From Microvelia longipes (lineage: Eukaryota > Arthropoda > Insecta > Hemiptera > Veliidae), in the NCBI GenBank assembly GCA_018340805.1, contig JACMZG010000008.1, forward strand, positions 77,025,884 to 77,089,883: a stretch of 64,000 bases of DNA, in the 5' to 3' direction. Below, one piece after another: positions 46,051 through 58,301 of the stretch. The notes below the pieces were generated by a model, which was given only the letters and a program-made list of their open reading frames with translations, searched no databases and had not been told where the DNA came from. Positions within the stretch are counted from its first letter, which is position 1. Every line of letters starts with the position of its first letter. Position numbers and translations under genes: made by a program.

Positions 46051-46825
46051 CAATAAACTTCACATTATATACCGTGAGGATATGAAATTGGTTGGAAATC
46101 GATACGACCACTCTAAGTAAAAACCCGTAGATAATAACAGAAACCAAGTAATGGTAGCTAAGAAATCGCTTCTGGGTTACACTGATTTACTTCTAATTAA
46201 CAACTGCTAACATTTCTAAACTCTTAAAAAGTCCAATATGTCAGACGACATTACTTCTACTAGTAATGTCATTCTCAACATGGCTATAATATGTTAAACC
46301 ATTCTTAAATGTTTATAATGTTTTTTAACTCAAGCGGTGTTTTTTTAACCAAATTCAAAACATGGTATATTCCAACAAAAAGGTTTAATACTAAAAAGGA
46401 AAGTTAAAAATTAACATTTTATTTCTACTAAACGAAATAAAGTTGTTTTTTTATTATTTTTACACTCACTGAACTGAAAAATTAATATAAAAAATTAAAA
46501 GTTTCAAAATAAAGATATAATAAAGGTTTTTTAGTATAAAATTCATTTTTAAGGTCATTAAAATATTACGCAATAATAGAGTATAATGATTCTTAGTCAA
46601 TTATACAACCAATGTTAAAAATACGACGCTGTTTATGGGGGAGGGTTTGGTGACAAATATGACAATGCTTTAAACTCAAAAAAGCTGAAATAATTAATTA
46701 ATCGTTTTCGATATTGGATCGATATTTTTCACAGTAGAACCACATTTTATTGTTTATTCTCCGATACCAATTGTGGCATTTTTAAACACAAAATAATTTC
46801 TTTTTATATAATATTCAATAATCGA
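46051..46825. other. Gene-free A+T-rich stretch
   Basis: No supported gene. Confidence 0.4.
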
Positions 46826-47640
46826 TTTGGTTTTGATCAGTAGACAGCTCGCCAAAATTAGACAGTGAATGAATAGAGCATTTGCATTTTTCCAAAAAAA
46901 ATTGTTTGCTCATAAAATGATTAAATGTGTTTAAAAAATATATTAAGCTGTAAAAAATATTTAATTTAACTTTAAATAGTCGAAATAAGCATTTGAAGAA
47001 GAGGAGAGGGGTAATGGGTGAGAGAGTGGGGGTGATAACGGAACGTTCTAAAGGTTGGGTCGTTTAACGTACAGATGGGAGTTTTAGTTAGAAATAACGT
47101 AAGGTCAACAGTTCCTTACAGTTCAATAGAATGTAAAGAAGACTGAAACAAAACAACTCAACAACAATTGTTTTAATTCTTTATTAGTAGTATGTAGTAG
47201 TTAATTGTATTAACTACTACAAATTCCGTGTTCCAGGTAATACAATGCCTAAGGAACGAGATGACTACAGCTGACAGTAGCATCTTGTTGACAGTATAGA
47301 ATAAACTCTTATGAGAGTTGCTCTAGTGAATATTGTACTACATGACGGTATTCTTACGCCTGACGTCACACAAACAGTCGAGGCCGTTTTCCCGCCAAAA
47401 GAACATGTTAAATACATATTTTTCGTTTTTTTGCTGTATCACCATAAGTATAAGTTTTTTCATTCTAATATTTTACAGGGTGTTCTTTTATATAACGTAC
47501 TTCAAGATAATGCAATGAAAAAAATGTGCAAATACTCTATTCTATCTGCCCCCCCCCCCCCCAATTTAGTAGAAGAGTCAACGCGAGCCAATGGAATTCC
47601 TTCCCTCACTGGGTTTTCTAAACTAAAACAGTTTCTGTAG
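46826..47640. mobile_element. Possible strongly diverged TIR element (TACGACACACGGC family)
   Basis: TTGATCAGTAGACAGCTCGCCAAAAT near 46836 resembles the left subterminus of copy A, and GAGCCAATGGAATTCCTTCCCTCAC near 47583 resembles its right subterminus. The TIRs themselves are not intact. A 109-codon plus-strand frame (47311-47640) crosses it, includes a 14-C run and ends in this repeat; I do not accept it as a gene. Confidence 0.35.
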
Positions 47641-47867
47641 CAGTTAGTTATTTCCAGTATCTGGTACCTCAGAGTCAAGGAACTTATATTAAGAGGAAGG
47701 AATATATCAGGCCTTCACAATGTAAAATAGTGTCGCTCAGAGCCGCCAACCTCCACCGCTACTCCTTCTGGCACTCGTAGCACTACTACATCCTTCCTGT
47801 CATCAGGTTATAAACACGTCGAGTAATGTTTTAATTCTTTATTAGTAGTATGTAGTAGTTAATTGTA
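47169..47867. repeat. Two identical 41-bp direct repeats
   Basis: TGTTTTAATTCTTTATTAGT and the next 21 bases occur identically at 47169-47209 and 47827-47867. The first is extended by a hairpin (AGTAGTTAATTGTATTAACTACT). Confidence 0.8.
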
Positions 47868-49017
47868 CATATTTAATCTTATTCATACCTTGTTTAGGAT
47901 TATAAAGTTATGAATCCTAAGAAAATAAAAAATTACTAGAATTAAAATCTGTTGACATTAAGCGTGTTAGATCTTAAAAGTGAAAAGTACAAATTTTATA
48001 CGCTTCTCCAATACTTTTATAAACTCTATATGGGACAAGTTGCCCCATGCTTATCTATTTTCCTTGAAAACAGTGGTGACACTTTTTTCCTCCCCCAGTG
48101 CTCAGAGTAGATCAGTAAAAACAAACGTCATTAATAGCTAAACCAGATACCACTACAGAACTAAGAACCGCTCAAAGTTTAATTTAATTAAATTTTTCAA
48201 ACATTCAGTTGAATTGTTGAGTCTACTCCAGAGCTCAGTTCAGGACGGATGTAGTGCGCTATTACTCTTTCTATTTGTAATTATCATTGTTTTAGTACTT
48301 TTATTTTGATGAAAATATTAGTTGGAATCAGTAAAAAATGAGTGAACATTTGTGAGTGTGTTATTTAATTCACATGTTTTAATAGATCTGCAATTAACGG
48401 CTTAATACTTAAATGATAACAGTTAAGTAATAAATTGTGATCTTCTTTATATTAATTTATCTCGAGATTTTCAGTGAGGACTGTTCTGTTTTATTTAATA
48501 TATTTAAATATAATCAAACTCTATAATAAGGGTCTATCATAAAATTATCCACTATTAAGTTAAGCCTAAAGTGAGTAAAACTTTTTTCTTTAAGTTCGTA
48601 TTTTATATTTCATAATGCCATAGACTAAAATTTAAATTTAGTGTTTTATTAATCAAAGATAGAAGATTGACCTATATTCAATAATTGTATTATATTGCTG
48701 ACTCGGATCAACAGTTAGTTAGTATATCAGGAAGTAAAATCTGTAATATTAAAAGTAGTAATGTCATCGTTTTTTTCCTTTATTGTTATTAAATTCTGCT
48801 TCTAATTGATCTTTGTTGTTATCTTTTACGATTTTTAATCAGTAATTTAGGAATATTATATTCGTGGGTATTACTTAATTTGCTCTTGAAACAGAGTCAA
48901 GCTCTGTTCCGGTAGCAAATAGCTACTAGCGTATAACTCTTCCGTTCCTCACTATACTGGTTATAGTGAAGGAGAGGGAACGTTAAAGGTCTCATAACCA
49001 AATAGTCAGGCGGAAAA
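47868..49017. other. Gene-free; probable 5' region of the Jockey/CR1-like LINE
   Basis: No supported gene. Roughly the last 130 bases, from TCTTGAAACAGAGTCAAGC, are less A+T-rich and end immediately at the ORF1 start, so they probably hold the LINE 5' untranslated region. The exact 5' end is not determined. Confidence 0.5.
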
Positions 49018-50909
49018 ATGGAGGATAACAACAGTTTTACGATGAGGTTATTGGAAATAATAGAGGACTGTGAGAAGTGTCAGGCTAAACGGGAAAAACG
49101 GAAAAACCAAGACAGAGTATTTACCTACGACGATGTCTGTGGAGCCTGTCTGTTTAGAGTTTCAGAACCATCGGATGAAATGAAAGAAAAAATAACTCAA
49201 AAAATGAACTCAAAAATTAAAATGGCTTACTGCTCTGCTACTGATAAAATAATAAAGGAGCTAAATGAAATTTTGACCAGCAAAATATGCGGAGCATGCC
49301 AAAGGATTCTAAAGAAAGATAAAACTATCAGCCCTCAGAAATACTGTAAAAAATGTAGTGTTTACCTGGCTCAACATTATAAAGGTGTTAAGGAATGGCA
49401 GAAATCTTTCTTTCAGGAATCTGGTACAAGCAACCCAATAGAAACAGGACTACAGTCAGAACTACAAAAAAAAGCCAATGAATCAGAACCAACGTTGACT
49501 TTATGGGACCAAATCTTAAAAGAAACCAATAGCTCTAGCGAATCGCATGCTTTGATGAAAGACGATCAGCAAGATGCTCATCGTTTTCTGATACTCACAG
49601 TTTTATACAACCCCTGTATTCAAATATAAGAAAAGATGTCAATTCTACCCAGACATATGATATTGGAGAAAATACTTCCGGAACCAATTCAAATAAAAGA
49701 GCCCGTATTGAAGAAGATGATATAGGTACAACAGATGATGATTTATTTTACTGTCAACCAGCATCTAGTGTTACATCTAAACCTCTAGAAAACAATACGC
49801 AGACATCGAGAAACATCATGGATCAGGTATGTATACTACAGCAAACAGTTATAGAAAAGTTAGTAGCATCAAAAAAAGTCCCTATAGTTCTTCTTAATGA
49901 CATTAAAGAAATCCAAAAAAATGTTATGAGAAAATTCGTGGAACAGCATGAGGAAATTATTAAACAACAGACAATTGAAGAACTAAAACAATCCTTGAAC
50001 CTCTCTACTATGGCGCCTCTGAATGAACTTAAGAAGACTATTACAGACTGTCAACGCATGCAACATGTAGACACTGTCGCCAAACCGTCTTATAGTGATA
50101 TGGTCAAACCTGCCAAGATTTCACCGAAACCAATCAGATCAGCAAAAGTTGTTGCTATCTATCCAGGAGAGGGACCAAATCAGCCAAAATCATCTGAAGA
50201 AACAAAAAATAAAATTAAAGAAGTAGTTAAACCTGAAGAAGACTGGATCCAGGTAAAAAACATTAGAAACATTAAGCACTCGGGAGTGTTAATAGAAACG
50301 GTGGAGGATTCAGATAGAGACAAGTTATTTGGTCATTCTGGTTTAAAACAAAAAGGATTAAAGACACAAATACCAACCAAAAGGAAACCTAAGATCATAA
50401 TTTACAGGGTAAGTACTGCAATAGATGAAGGACATTTAAAAAAGTGTGTATACAACGATCTTGTGTTCAGAAAAGCCAATATAAGCCAGCAAGAGTTCGA
50501 GGAAAACTTTAACATTAAGTTTTATAATGGACCAAAGGGCGACGAAACCCATAACGTGGTGGTGGAAGTTTCGCCAAAAATCAGGATATTGTTGAAAAAA
50601 GCCGGCATGATTTTCTTTGACTGGCAAAGCCACAGAGTAGATGACTTTGTATCGGTAACAAGGTGCTTTAAGTGTCAGAGCTACGGCCATAGTGCCAAAT
50701 TCTGTGCTTATCAGCAAGAAATATGTGGTCATTGTGCCGAGGAGAAGCATACTTTCAAAGTATGCCCTTTTAAAAATCAGCCAGCTGTTTGTGCTAATTG
50801 TAAAAGAGCCGGAAAAAATTCATCTCACTGCGTGGACTCAGGTGAGTGCCCAGCTTATCGATGGGCTATTAATAAATTAATTGAAAGAATCGATTTTGGT
50901 ACTGATTAA
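49018..50909 (+). pseudogene. Jockey/CR1-like ORF1 (gag-like, CCHC zinc knuckles), one frameshift
   Basis: ORF1 packages LINE RNA. The first frame (49018-49629) starts MEDNNSFTMRLLEI and has paired cysteines (CEKC, CGAC, CGAC, YCKKC) within about 125 residues, probably a zinc-binding N-terminal region I do not recognise further. The product should continue in the frame that is open through about 49540-50909 (NSTQTYDIGENTSGTNSNKR ... TSRNIMDQ), so one small frameshift lies between about 49540 and 49620. The C-terminus has three zinc knuckles: CFKCQSYGHSAKFC, CGHCAEEKHTFKVC and CANCKRAGKNSSHC, then ECPAYRWAINKLIERIDFG, typical for Jockey-group gag. The start at 49018 is supported by GGAAAAATGG and by the absence of any earlier ATG in frame nearby. 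Confidence 0.88.
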
Positions 50910-50988
50910 TATATATTTTATCTTATCTCTTTTTTTAATAACTTCATTTTATATATATAAATCTTAAGTTATAAAAGCATTTTTATAT

Positions 50989-53690
50989 ATGTCAAAGGAT
51001 ACCTCAAATTTTTTAGACTTACTAGGAAGGTATAATACTACTGAAACTCTTATTTTTGATTCTAATAATTGTTACATTAATTACTTAAATAGGTTAAATT
51101 GTAAGAGTAACCAATGTATAAAAATATTACACCAGAATATACGTAGCATAAATAGACACTTCAATGAATTTTGTACTTACGTTAGCAGTTTAAAAACAGA
51201 CTTAGATGTAATTGTGTTAACAGAAGCCTGGATTCAACATGACATAGGATATGATATTAACGGGTTTGATAAATTTATTAAAATTAATAAATATAATAAA
51301 TGTGACAGTTTAATTGTGTACATAAATAAAACCACTCTTGGGCATAGAACGCTGAGTTTTGATATTGATTATGCTAATTCATTGCACTTAATAATAATGC
51401 CGCTACACTCAAACATAGAAATACTTTTAACAGCTGTTTATAGATCTCCTGAATTAGATCCTAATCACTTTCTAACTAGTCTTGAACAGTATCTTGAATT
51501 AACCAAACATTTTCCAAACCAACTTTTCACAGGAGATATTAATATTAATATATTAAATAATGCCGAGCTAAATAACATAAGCATCTCTTACCTGAATTGT
51601 TTAAATCAATATGGCTTCACAAAATATCTTGATGCAATTACGAGGCCTAATGTACACGGGGGATCTTGTATCGATCATATGTTTTTTAAAGGAAAGCAAG
51701 ACTTAAATATAAGTACTGCCGTTATTAAATCTGCCCTTACAGATCATTATTCAATTGCCGCTTGTATCACAATTAAAAAAGAGGAAGTAATAAAAATTGA
51801 TGATTCTAAAATTCTAAAAAAATATACGAAATTGACGAAAGACAAGTATTACTTGATTTATGCAATAAAAACTGGATCATATTTTAATACAAAAAAAGAG
51901 GTGACACAGCTTTTACAATGTTTTATAATGAAATTCTATGTGTAATTAATAATAACAAAACGGAAAAAACATTTAAAATCTCAGCGAAAAAAACTAAGTT
52001 AAAACCTTGGATATCAGCTGGTTTAGTGCAATCAATTAGGCACAGAGATAATATGTCTGCCAAGTTGAGTAAAGATAAAAATAATTTAGAACTTCAAATT
52101 AAATACAAAAATTATAGAAATATAGTAACAAAGTTAATTAGGAAAGCAAAAGACGATTTTTATAGTACGAAATTTAAAAATAACATTGGAGATTCAAAAA
52201 AGTTCTGGGAAACTGTAAATGAAGCAACGGATGTTAATAAGAAATGTAAAACTAGTATTAGTGAAATTAAAAAATATGATGAATCCGGCTCTGTTAACTC
52301 TTCACTAGACATAGCGGAAGAATTAATCAGTATTTTCTAAAATAGGTGTAGATATTGCCAAACAATATGTAATCTAAAAAAACAAAGATTTGAACATAAA
52401 ACTTGTGATAGATCAATAGCACTTTTCCTGTTGACAGTGATGAAATAATCAAATTAACCAAATCATTGAGTAGTAATACGGCCCCTGGACACGATGGTAT
52501 CTCTTCAGCTTTACTTAAAAAGGTTATCAGTCTTGTCGTTGTTCCTATTGTTCACTGTTTTAACTTGTGTATAAATCAAGGAATTTTTCCTAACGAACTG
52601 AAACAGGCAGTAGTTGTGCCACTTTTCAAGGGTGGGAATAGAATAGAACTCACAAATTATAGACCTATTTCTCTGTTACCAAGTCTTTCTAAGCTTTTTG
52701 AAAAAGTAATTAAATTCAGACTGATTAACTTCATCGAGTCAAATAAAATAATCAGCAAAAATCAATATGGGTTTCGACAAGAGTTAAGCACAGAAGATGC
52801 AATTTACAGCGTAACTAAGGAAATAATAAGCTCACTAGACTCTGGGAATAAAGTTATAGGCATATTTTTAGATTTATGTAAAGCTTTCGATACAGTAAAT
52901 CACAGTTATTATTAGAGAAACTAGAACGGATTGGAGTTAGAGGATAGCACTAAAATTTTTAAATCATATATGAGCAATAGAAAACAGCAAGTTAGGATTG
53001 ATGGCTTTTGAGTGATGCTGTAGAAATTAACATAGGGATTCCTTCAAGGAACCTGCTTAGGACCATTAATTATTTATCATTTATTTGAACGACCTACTAG
53101 AGTTAAAAGAGCATATTTAATTTGACCTCTTTTGCAGATGACACAGTAGCAATTTTTCATAAAAAATCTTGGAAAGATGTATTTAGAGTAGCCAATCTAG
53201 GAATAAATTAATAAAGCTTGGTTAGATGAAAATAGGCTCTCATTAAACATATTGAAACTAAATATATATGCTTTTCTATTTCTGAAGCAGGATCCTTGAA
53301 TAAAGTACTCTTAAATAATGTAAAACCTGGCAAATTAAATTGCACAACTCAAACTGCTTGACATATAAATGTAGTTGCGAGCCTTTAAAGCAATGTGAAG
53401 AAATTCGGTACCTAGGAATTATAATAGATAAGATATGAAATGGAAAGCACGTGTACAGTATCTATGTTCTAGGGCTTAGAAAAACCATTTATAAATTTCT
53501 CAGCTGCGAACTATTCTCATTAAAGAACTTGAGGACAGTTTATCTAGCTCTTTGCCAGTCCATCCTTCAGTACGGTATTTTAGGATGGGCGGACTTGGTG
53601 CCATCCAGTATGAATTATTGGAATAACACAGAAAGAATTATTAAAATCTGCTTAAAGAAAAACATAAGATATGCTTCACCAAGTTTTTAA
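50989..53690 (+). pseudogene. Jockey/CR1-like ORF2 (endonuclease and reverse transcriptase), several breaks
   Basis: ORF2 nicks the target and reverse-transcribes the element RNA. The endonuclease (about 51110-51770) looks complete: LHQNIRSINRHFNEF, VLTEAWI, TGDININI, GGSCIDHMFF and LTDHYSIA keep the catalytic Asn, Glu, Asp and His positions. A frameshift near 51930 leads to the linker (51918-52340), then a gap with stops. The RT resumes at 52466 with NTAPGHDGISSALLKKV, VVPLFKGGN, NYRPISLLPSLSKLFEKVI, QYGFRQELSTEDAI and GIFLDLCKAFDTVNH, and breaks at 52915. FADDTVAIFH (53131-53160) is the catalytic box. CEEIRYLGIIID (53398-53434) and a last frame (53451-53690) with YLALCQSILQYGILGW give the thumb/C-terminal part. 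At least four disruptions make the copy inactive. Confidence 0.9.
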
Positions 53691-54236
53691 GGATTTAACG
53701 TGCCTTTAATAAGAGATTTGTACAAATTTAAGCAGATTTTATTAATTTAAGAAAATATTTCTAATTTTCCATTATTCAGAATAAATATCAGACTAGAAGT
53801 CAAGACGATGAGAGGATAGTTGCGCCTAGCTGCAGAACACAGCTGCGTGTAATCACAGTGCTTTCACAGCTCCTAGACTGTACAATAACTGCCCATACAT
53901 ATTCTTTCTACTGTCCCTTACAAGACCTTTAAAAATAAGTTAAAAAAAATTTTAGGTACCTAATTAGGCAATACATTTATTTTTTCTCTTTTGTTTGTTT
54001 TAACGTTTGTTGACTTAAATTTATAAATGTATACTTTTTTTATGCTTTTTATTTATTTAATTAGATATGGAGTAGATATAAGTATTAGATATAAGGAGTA
54101 GACTCGCTGTCGCGCACAAGCCTTGAGCTTATGGGACACAAATGGTCAATATATATTTTATTTATTTATAATTTGTAATTTAACCTTTGTAACCAGGTAT
54201 TTATATATAAATAAACGTTTATTTATTATTATTTAT
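53691..54236 (+). other. 3' untranslated region of the Jockey/CR1-like LINE
   Basis: Non-coding. It contains the G+C-richer CTCGCTGTCGCGCACAAGCC segment (about 54105) and ends in ATAAACGTTTATTTATTATTATTTATTA. Confidence 0.6.
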
Positions 54237-54624
54237 TAATTGTTTCAATACTTAAACGTTTTTCGTTCATAGGAAACCAAGTAATTTCCTCAGCTTGAGG
54301 GAAACTCAAGATAACTATTTTGTTTTTCTACACAAAACGTTTTTAGTTAAAAGTTTAGATCAAAATGTTTTGTATTGAAACTTGGTGTAACAAAACTTTA
54401 ATCTAGAGGTCGCTGGAGCAGCAACAATCAGGAAATGTCTTTTAGAAGCTTTATTTTAAATTTGTAGCATTGATTTATATATTTTTAATTCTAGATGTTA
54501 TGAGCTCTTTAGTGGTTCTTTTAAGATTGATATTATTAGATATTTGATATGATCATGATGATATGATATGATATAATATATTATGATGATATTAGATATT
54601 ATAGTTTGACATTCATAACTATAG
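54237..54624. other. Gene-free spacer
   Basis: No supported gene. A run of GATATGATATGATATAATAT-type sequence lies at 54560-54600. Confidence 0.4.
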
Positions 54625-54773
54625 TACGACACTCGGCAAAAATCAGTTGATAGCGCAGGAAAATAGTATTGAGGAACCAATATGGTTGGCTTGATTTGAA
54701 ATTGAGGGCGTGGTTTAACATCTAGGACGCATTATTTTCCCACACTGTCAACTGATTTTAGCCGTGTGTCGTA
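54625..54773. mobile_element. Short TIR element TACGACACACGGC, copy C (149 bp)
   Basis: Left end TACGACACTCGGCAAAAATC, right end GATTTTAGCCGTGTGTCGTA. It has the same terminal repeats as copies A and B but an interior of only about 90 bp, so it is an internal-deletion derivative. Confidence 0.75.
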
Positions 54774-54775
54774 TT

Positions 54776-55190
54776 CAAGAATCTTGAATAAAGAGGATAA
54801 CGCACTAAGCTGCTTGCCATACAAAAAAGTGACCCCATCAAAAAATAAAAAATGAAGAGTATTCAGCATGAAACACTCGTCAAGAACTAACTGCACGTGC
54901 TTGGTACAAACTGCACATGCTTGCAATTCTTATAACAGCGCAGGTCTTAAATTTTAAGGGCAAACTTACCTCTCAATGGTTTCCAATTGTTTATTGCTTG
55001 AGAAGGTTATAAACACGCTTAAATTAACATTCACTAAAGTGGCTAAGTGTAGTCCAAAATTTAGAATTAATAAGCAAAAATGACTCAAACAAGCACTACG
55101 AGTGTAACAATCACGAGAAGCACAGAAGAAAGTTGAGAAGCAAACTCGACACCTTGCTACATAACCTGCGTTTGGCGCCTTTAGTGAATT
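54776..55190. mobile_element. MITE of the AAGGATCTTGAATAAAGGGG family, partial
   Basis: CAAGAATCTTGAATAAAGAG opens it. Its interior matches 18830-19130: CTTGCCATACAAAAAA, TGCTTGGTACAAACTGCACA, ATTCTTATAACAGCGCAGGT, TTGCTTGAGAAGGTTATAAA, GAAGCAAACTCGACACCTTG. About 80 bases (TCACTAAAGTGGCTAAG...) are inserted relative to the first copy. The right TIR is not found. Confidence 0.7.
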
Positions 55191-55284
55191 TTCATAATGA
55201 AAATGACGCTTATGAGGTTGTTCGGACGACGGAAGTTGAGGGTGGGAGTGAGCGGAATCGGTTCCTATTGGCTCCCTGATTACA

Positions 55285-55530
55285 AAAATACGGGCCTTCG
55301 GCCGTAGCCGCTACGCGACCTCGGCGCTTCGGCCTCGTCCGCTCCACGGCGTCGGCCGCCGGGCCGCTTCGCGGCCCGGGCTCCCAGTGACCGCTTCGCG
55401 GCCACATTGTTGTTTTTTGTATTAATGTATTTTCACTATCGTTTCTTGTTACATGGCGTTTTGCCACGTATTTAGCAAATTTTCACAGACTCGTTTCACA
55501 GGCCCGCTTCGCGGGCCTGAGAGGCTTTCT
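55285..55530. repeat. G+C-rich cluster of nested hairpins
   Basis: The cluster stands out from its A+T-rich surroundings. It holds GGGCCGCTTCGCGGCCC, GACCGCTTCGCGGCCAC, GGCCCGCTTCGCGGGCC and GGGCCTTCGGCC: perfect or near-perfect hairpins with TTC/GAA loops. On the minus strand three of them contain the GCGAAGC core. The 85-codon minus-strand frame across it is produced by the repeat. Confidence 0.85.
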
Positions 55531-55810
55531 CTCAAATTCGATTTTGTGAGGAAAAAATCCACACGTTGAAACTGTTAAAGTAACCTTGTACAAAGGGTAA
55601 GAAAAGATTATAAGTTTTCATCTTTTCATCAGCTTTAGTTTCGTCACACATACAAAAGGGTAAAAACTCTACTTACGTTTATGATTGTTTATAGAATTTA
55701 AAGAAAAAATGTCAATTTTGTTTTTTGTAAACAAATTGTTATTTGAGTAAAGTCTTAGATTGAAAAAAATTTATTCATGAATACTCAAATAAAAATACTG
55801 TTTGCGTCAC
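55531..55810. other. Gene-free spacer
   Basis: No supported gene. Confidence 0.35.
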
Positions 55811-56132
55811 TTAGGATTGTCCGATTGAGCTGAAACTGGTCGCATTCGTTTTAGAAATAACTTCGACCATATAAAGAACTACTTCGATGTTCTTCCTCTT
55901 TTTGGGTCTGCTTAGCTTGGCGTGGTTCAGTGGAAGCCATTTTTGCACTGTCTCTCTAGGACAGTAGGCTTACCACGATGGAGCAAGAGGTAGAGGTCTT
56001 CTTTTATACTATACCCCACCCTCTAACACTTATGAACCAACAGATATCGTACGAGTCTTTGACCTAGATGCATACATTTATAACAAGATTATATATATAT
56101 TATATATATATATTATATATATATATATATAT

Positions 56133-56163
<31 letters not shown>

Positions 56164-56709
56164 ATGTATACGATTGCGCCATTTGTGATGTTTGATTGCA
56201 GCTGAAATTGGTATTAATCGATTCAGCTAGCTGTCTACCTAAATAATTGTTTATAAAACATTATGACTTCATCAACCAAAGTTATGACGTCATGAAAAAC
56301 AAATTTTTTTGAAACTTGAAAATGGTTTTAACAAGGTATTTCGTGTTTAGGTAGACGGCTAGCTGAAATCGATTAAGACCAATTTCAGCTCAATCGAACA
56401 TCACAAATGGCGCAAAACATTATACATATATACATAATTTGTATATTGTATACGTCCGGTCAAACTTGTACGATATCTGTTGGGTTTAGTAGTGTTAGAG
56501 GCATGGGGACATAATATAAAAGATGGACCTCTCTCTGCTCCATCCTGGTAAGCCTGCTGTGCCAGAGAGGGACAGGACAAAATGGCTTCCATAAACCACG
56601 CCGAGCAAAGCAGGCCCGTAAAGCGGAAAGAACCTCGAAGTAGTCTTATAGGTCGAAGTCATTCTTAAAACGATTGCGACCGGTTTCAACTCAATCAGAC
56701 AATCCTAAG
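55811..56709. mobile_element. 0.9-kb nested fold-back element
   Basis: Ends CTTAGGATTGTCCGATTGAG...CTGAAACTGGTCGCA and its complement (56680-56709) enclose arms of about 300 bp. These include the GTTCTTCCTCTTTTTGGGTC region and its inverted counterpart, and a GACAGTAGGCTTACCACGAT region with its counterpart. In the centre a second palindrome (about 56170-56415) has its own ends, CGCCATTTGTGATGTTTGAT and complement, that resemble the outer ends (GATTGAGCTGAAA). So one family member seems inserted in, or derived from, the other. Minus-strand frames of 63-64 codons over the right arm have no counterpart reading on the left. Confidence 0.8.
56086..56164. repeat. (TA)n microsatellite
   Basis: An interrupted TA run of about 75 bp at the left edge of the inner palindrome. 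Confidence 0.95.
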
Positions 56710-57762
56710 ATAGATGGTTCACTCCCGAGTGTAGTAGGAGACTCATTGACAAGTTTGTGTTTATGATTTAAGTTGGGAGCCTCATCACTAGAGTCTGAAC
56801 AGCGCTAGTAGTAAAAATATATTTGCTCTATTCTCTACTAGATTGTGCTGTAGTATTTTTTTAAAAACAAACAGTTGCCAATCGTTTAGTAAAATAAAAT
56901 AAAAGTAAACAAAGATCTATGGTATGCCGTAGTATTCGCGATGTATTTTTGTTTTATAAAACTTGGGGGCCTCATCACGCGAGGCAGCACCATCGTTTTC
57001 TTAAAAAATAACAATAATTCATTTTTTGTTTTTAGACTTAACATTTAAATTTGCTATCTGAGTATAACATCTCGGGTTGGCGCAAACGAATAAGTAAAGG
57101 AAACAAACAAAAATTGAAACTCTGACATTAAAAGTTCAAATCCAAGGGGGGACGACAGAATATGTGAAGTAAGAGTGAGAAATTAATTTTTTTCACTTTT
57201 TACCAATTTATACGAAATTCTTATAGAGCTTTCTTGGGATCACTCATCCATCGACTCCTCATCATTCTAGCGCTGAAAAGCGGATGGAAAAGACTTGATT
57301 ACCCTCAACAGCACGTTGTTTGGGTTTGAATAAAAATAAGATAAATAAAATGTCAGAAATAAAATATGTGACAGTTCATGCTGTCACCATAGACTGTACT
57401 ACTTGAGCTCCTGCATCCCCATAGCTATTTTTTTTAAATCTTTGAGTGAGCATCTATGTTAATATGTTTATCTATGATCCTAAGTGACGGAAACGGTATT
57501 TTTTATTTAAAACAAAAATGCATGAATATATTTTTGTTTTATAATGCTTGTATTAGTTTTAATATTATAAGCAGTACTATTAATAATAAAGTATTAATTG
57601 AAATCTTAATTAGTTTTTTTTTTTTTTTTTCATATTTTATTGATTATACAACAACAATTATGATTGTTACAAGTATTAGAGTCAAATGTTTAAGTGGCTT
57701 GAGAGACTTGGTAGAGAAACCATCCAGTGATTGCACTCAGGCGGGAGTAAATCTTAATGAGT
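56710..57762. other. Gene-free stretch up to the assembly gap
   Basis: No supported gene. It contains a 17-18-base T run near 57615. Long frames reported across the gap consist mostly of unknown bases. Confidence 0.45.
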
Positions 57763-58301
57763 NNNNNNNNNNNNNNNNNNNNNNNNNNNNNNNNNNNNNN
57801 NNNNNNNNNNNNNNNNNNNNNNNNNNNNNNNNNNNNNNNNNNNNNNNNNNNNNNNNNNNNNNNNNNNNNNNNNNNNNNNNNNNNNNNNNNNNNNNNNNNN
57901 NNNNNNNNNNNNNNNNNNNNNNNNNNNNNNNNNNNNNNNNNNNNNNNNNNNNNNNNNNNNNNNNNNNNNNNNNNNNNNNNNNNNNNNNNNNNNNNNNNNN
58001 NNNNNNNNNNNNNNNNNNNNNNNNNNNNNNNNNNNNNNNNNNNNNNNNNNNNNNNNNNNNNNNNNNNNNNNNNNNNNNNNNNNNNNNNNNNNNNNNNNNN
58101 NNNNNNNNNNNNNNNNNNNNNNNNNNNNNNNNNNNNNNNNNNNNNNNNNNNNNNNNNNNNNNNNNNNNNNNNNNNNNNNNNNNNNNNNNNNNNNNNNNNN
58201 NNNNNNNNNNNNNNNNNNNNNNNNNNNNNNNNNNNNNNNNNNNNNNNNNNNNNNNNNNNNNNNNNNNNNNNNNNNNNNNNNNNNNNNNNNNNNNNNNNNN
58301 N
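57763..58301. other. Assembly gap (run of N, 539 positions)
   Basis: Unknown sequence. Any reading frame spanning it is meaningless. Confidence 1.

Larger units (their letters stand above)
49018..54236 (+). mobile_element. Jockey/CR1-like LINE, nearly complete but inactive
   Basis: Two ORFs in the usual order: a gag-like ORF1 (49018-50909) and an endonuclease-RT ORF2 (50989-53690), separated by 79 bp. A 3' region with GACTCGCTGTCGCGCACAAG and AAACGTTTATTTATTATTATT follows, ending in short A+T-rich repeats rather than a plain poly-A, as is usual for CR1-like elements. The element has at least one ORF1 frameshift and several ORF2 disruptions. A target duplication was not found because the 5' end is uncertain. 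Confidence 0.88.

Noticed and set aside
47311..47640. 109-codon plus-strand gene
   Set aside because: It contains a 14-C run, ends in transposon-like sequence and has no recognisable domain.
55210..55467. 85-codon G+C-rich minus-strand frame
   Set aside because: Generated by the hairpin cluster; no protein similarity recognised.
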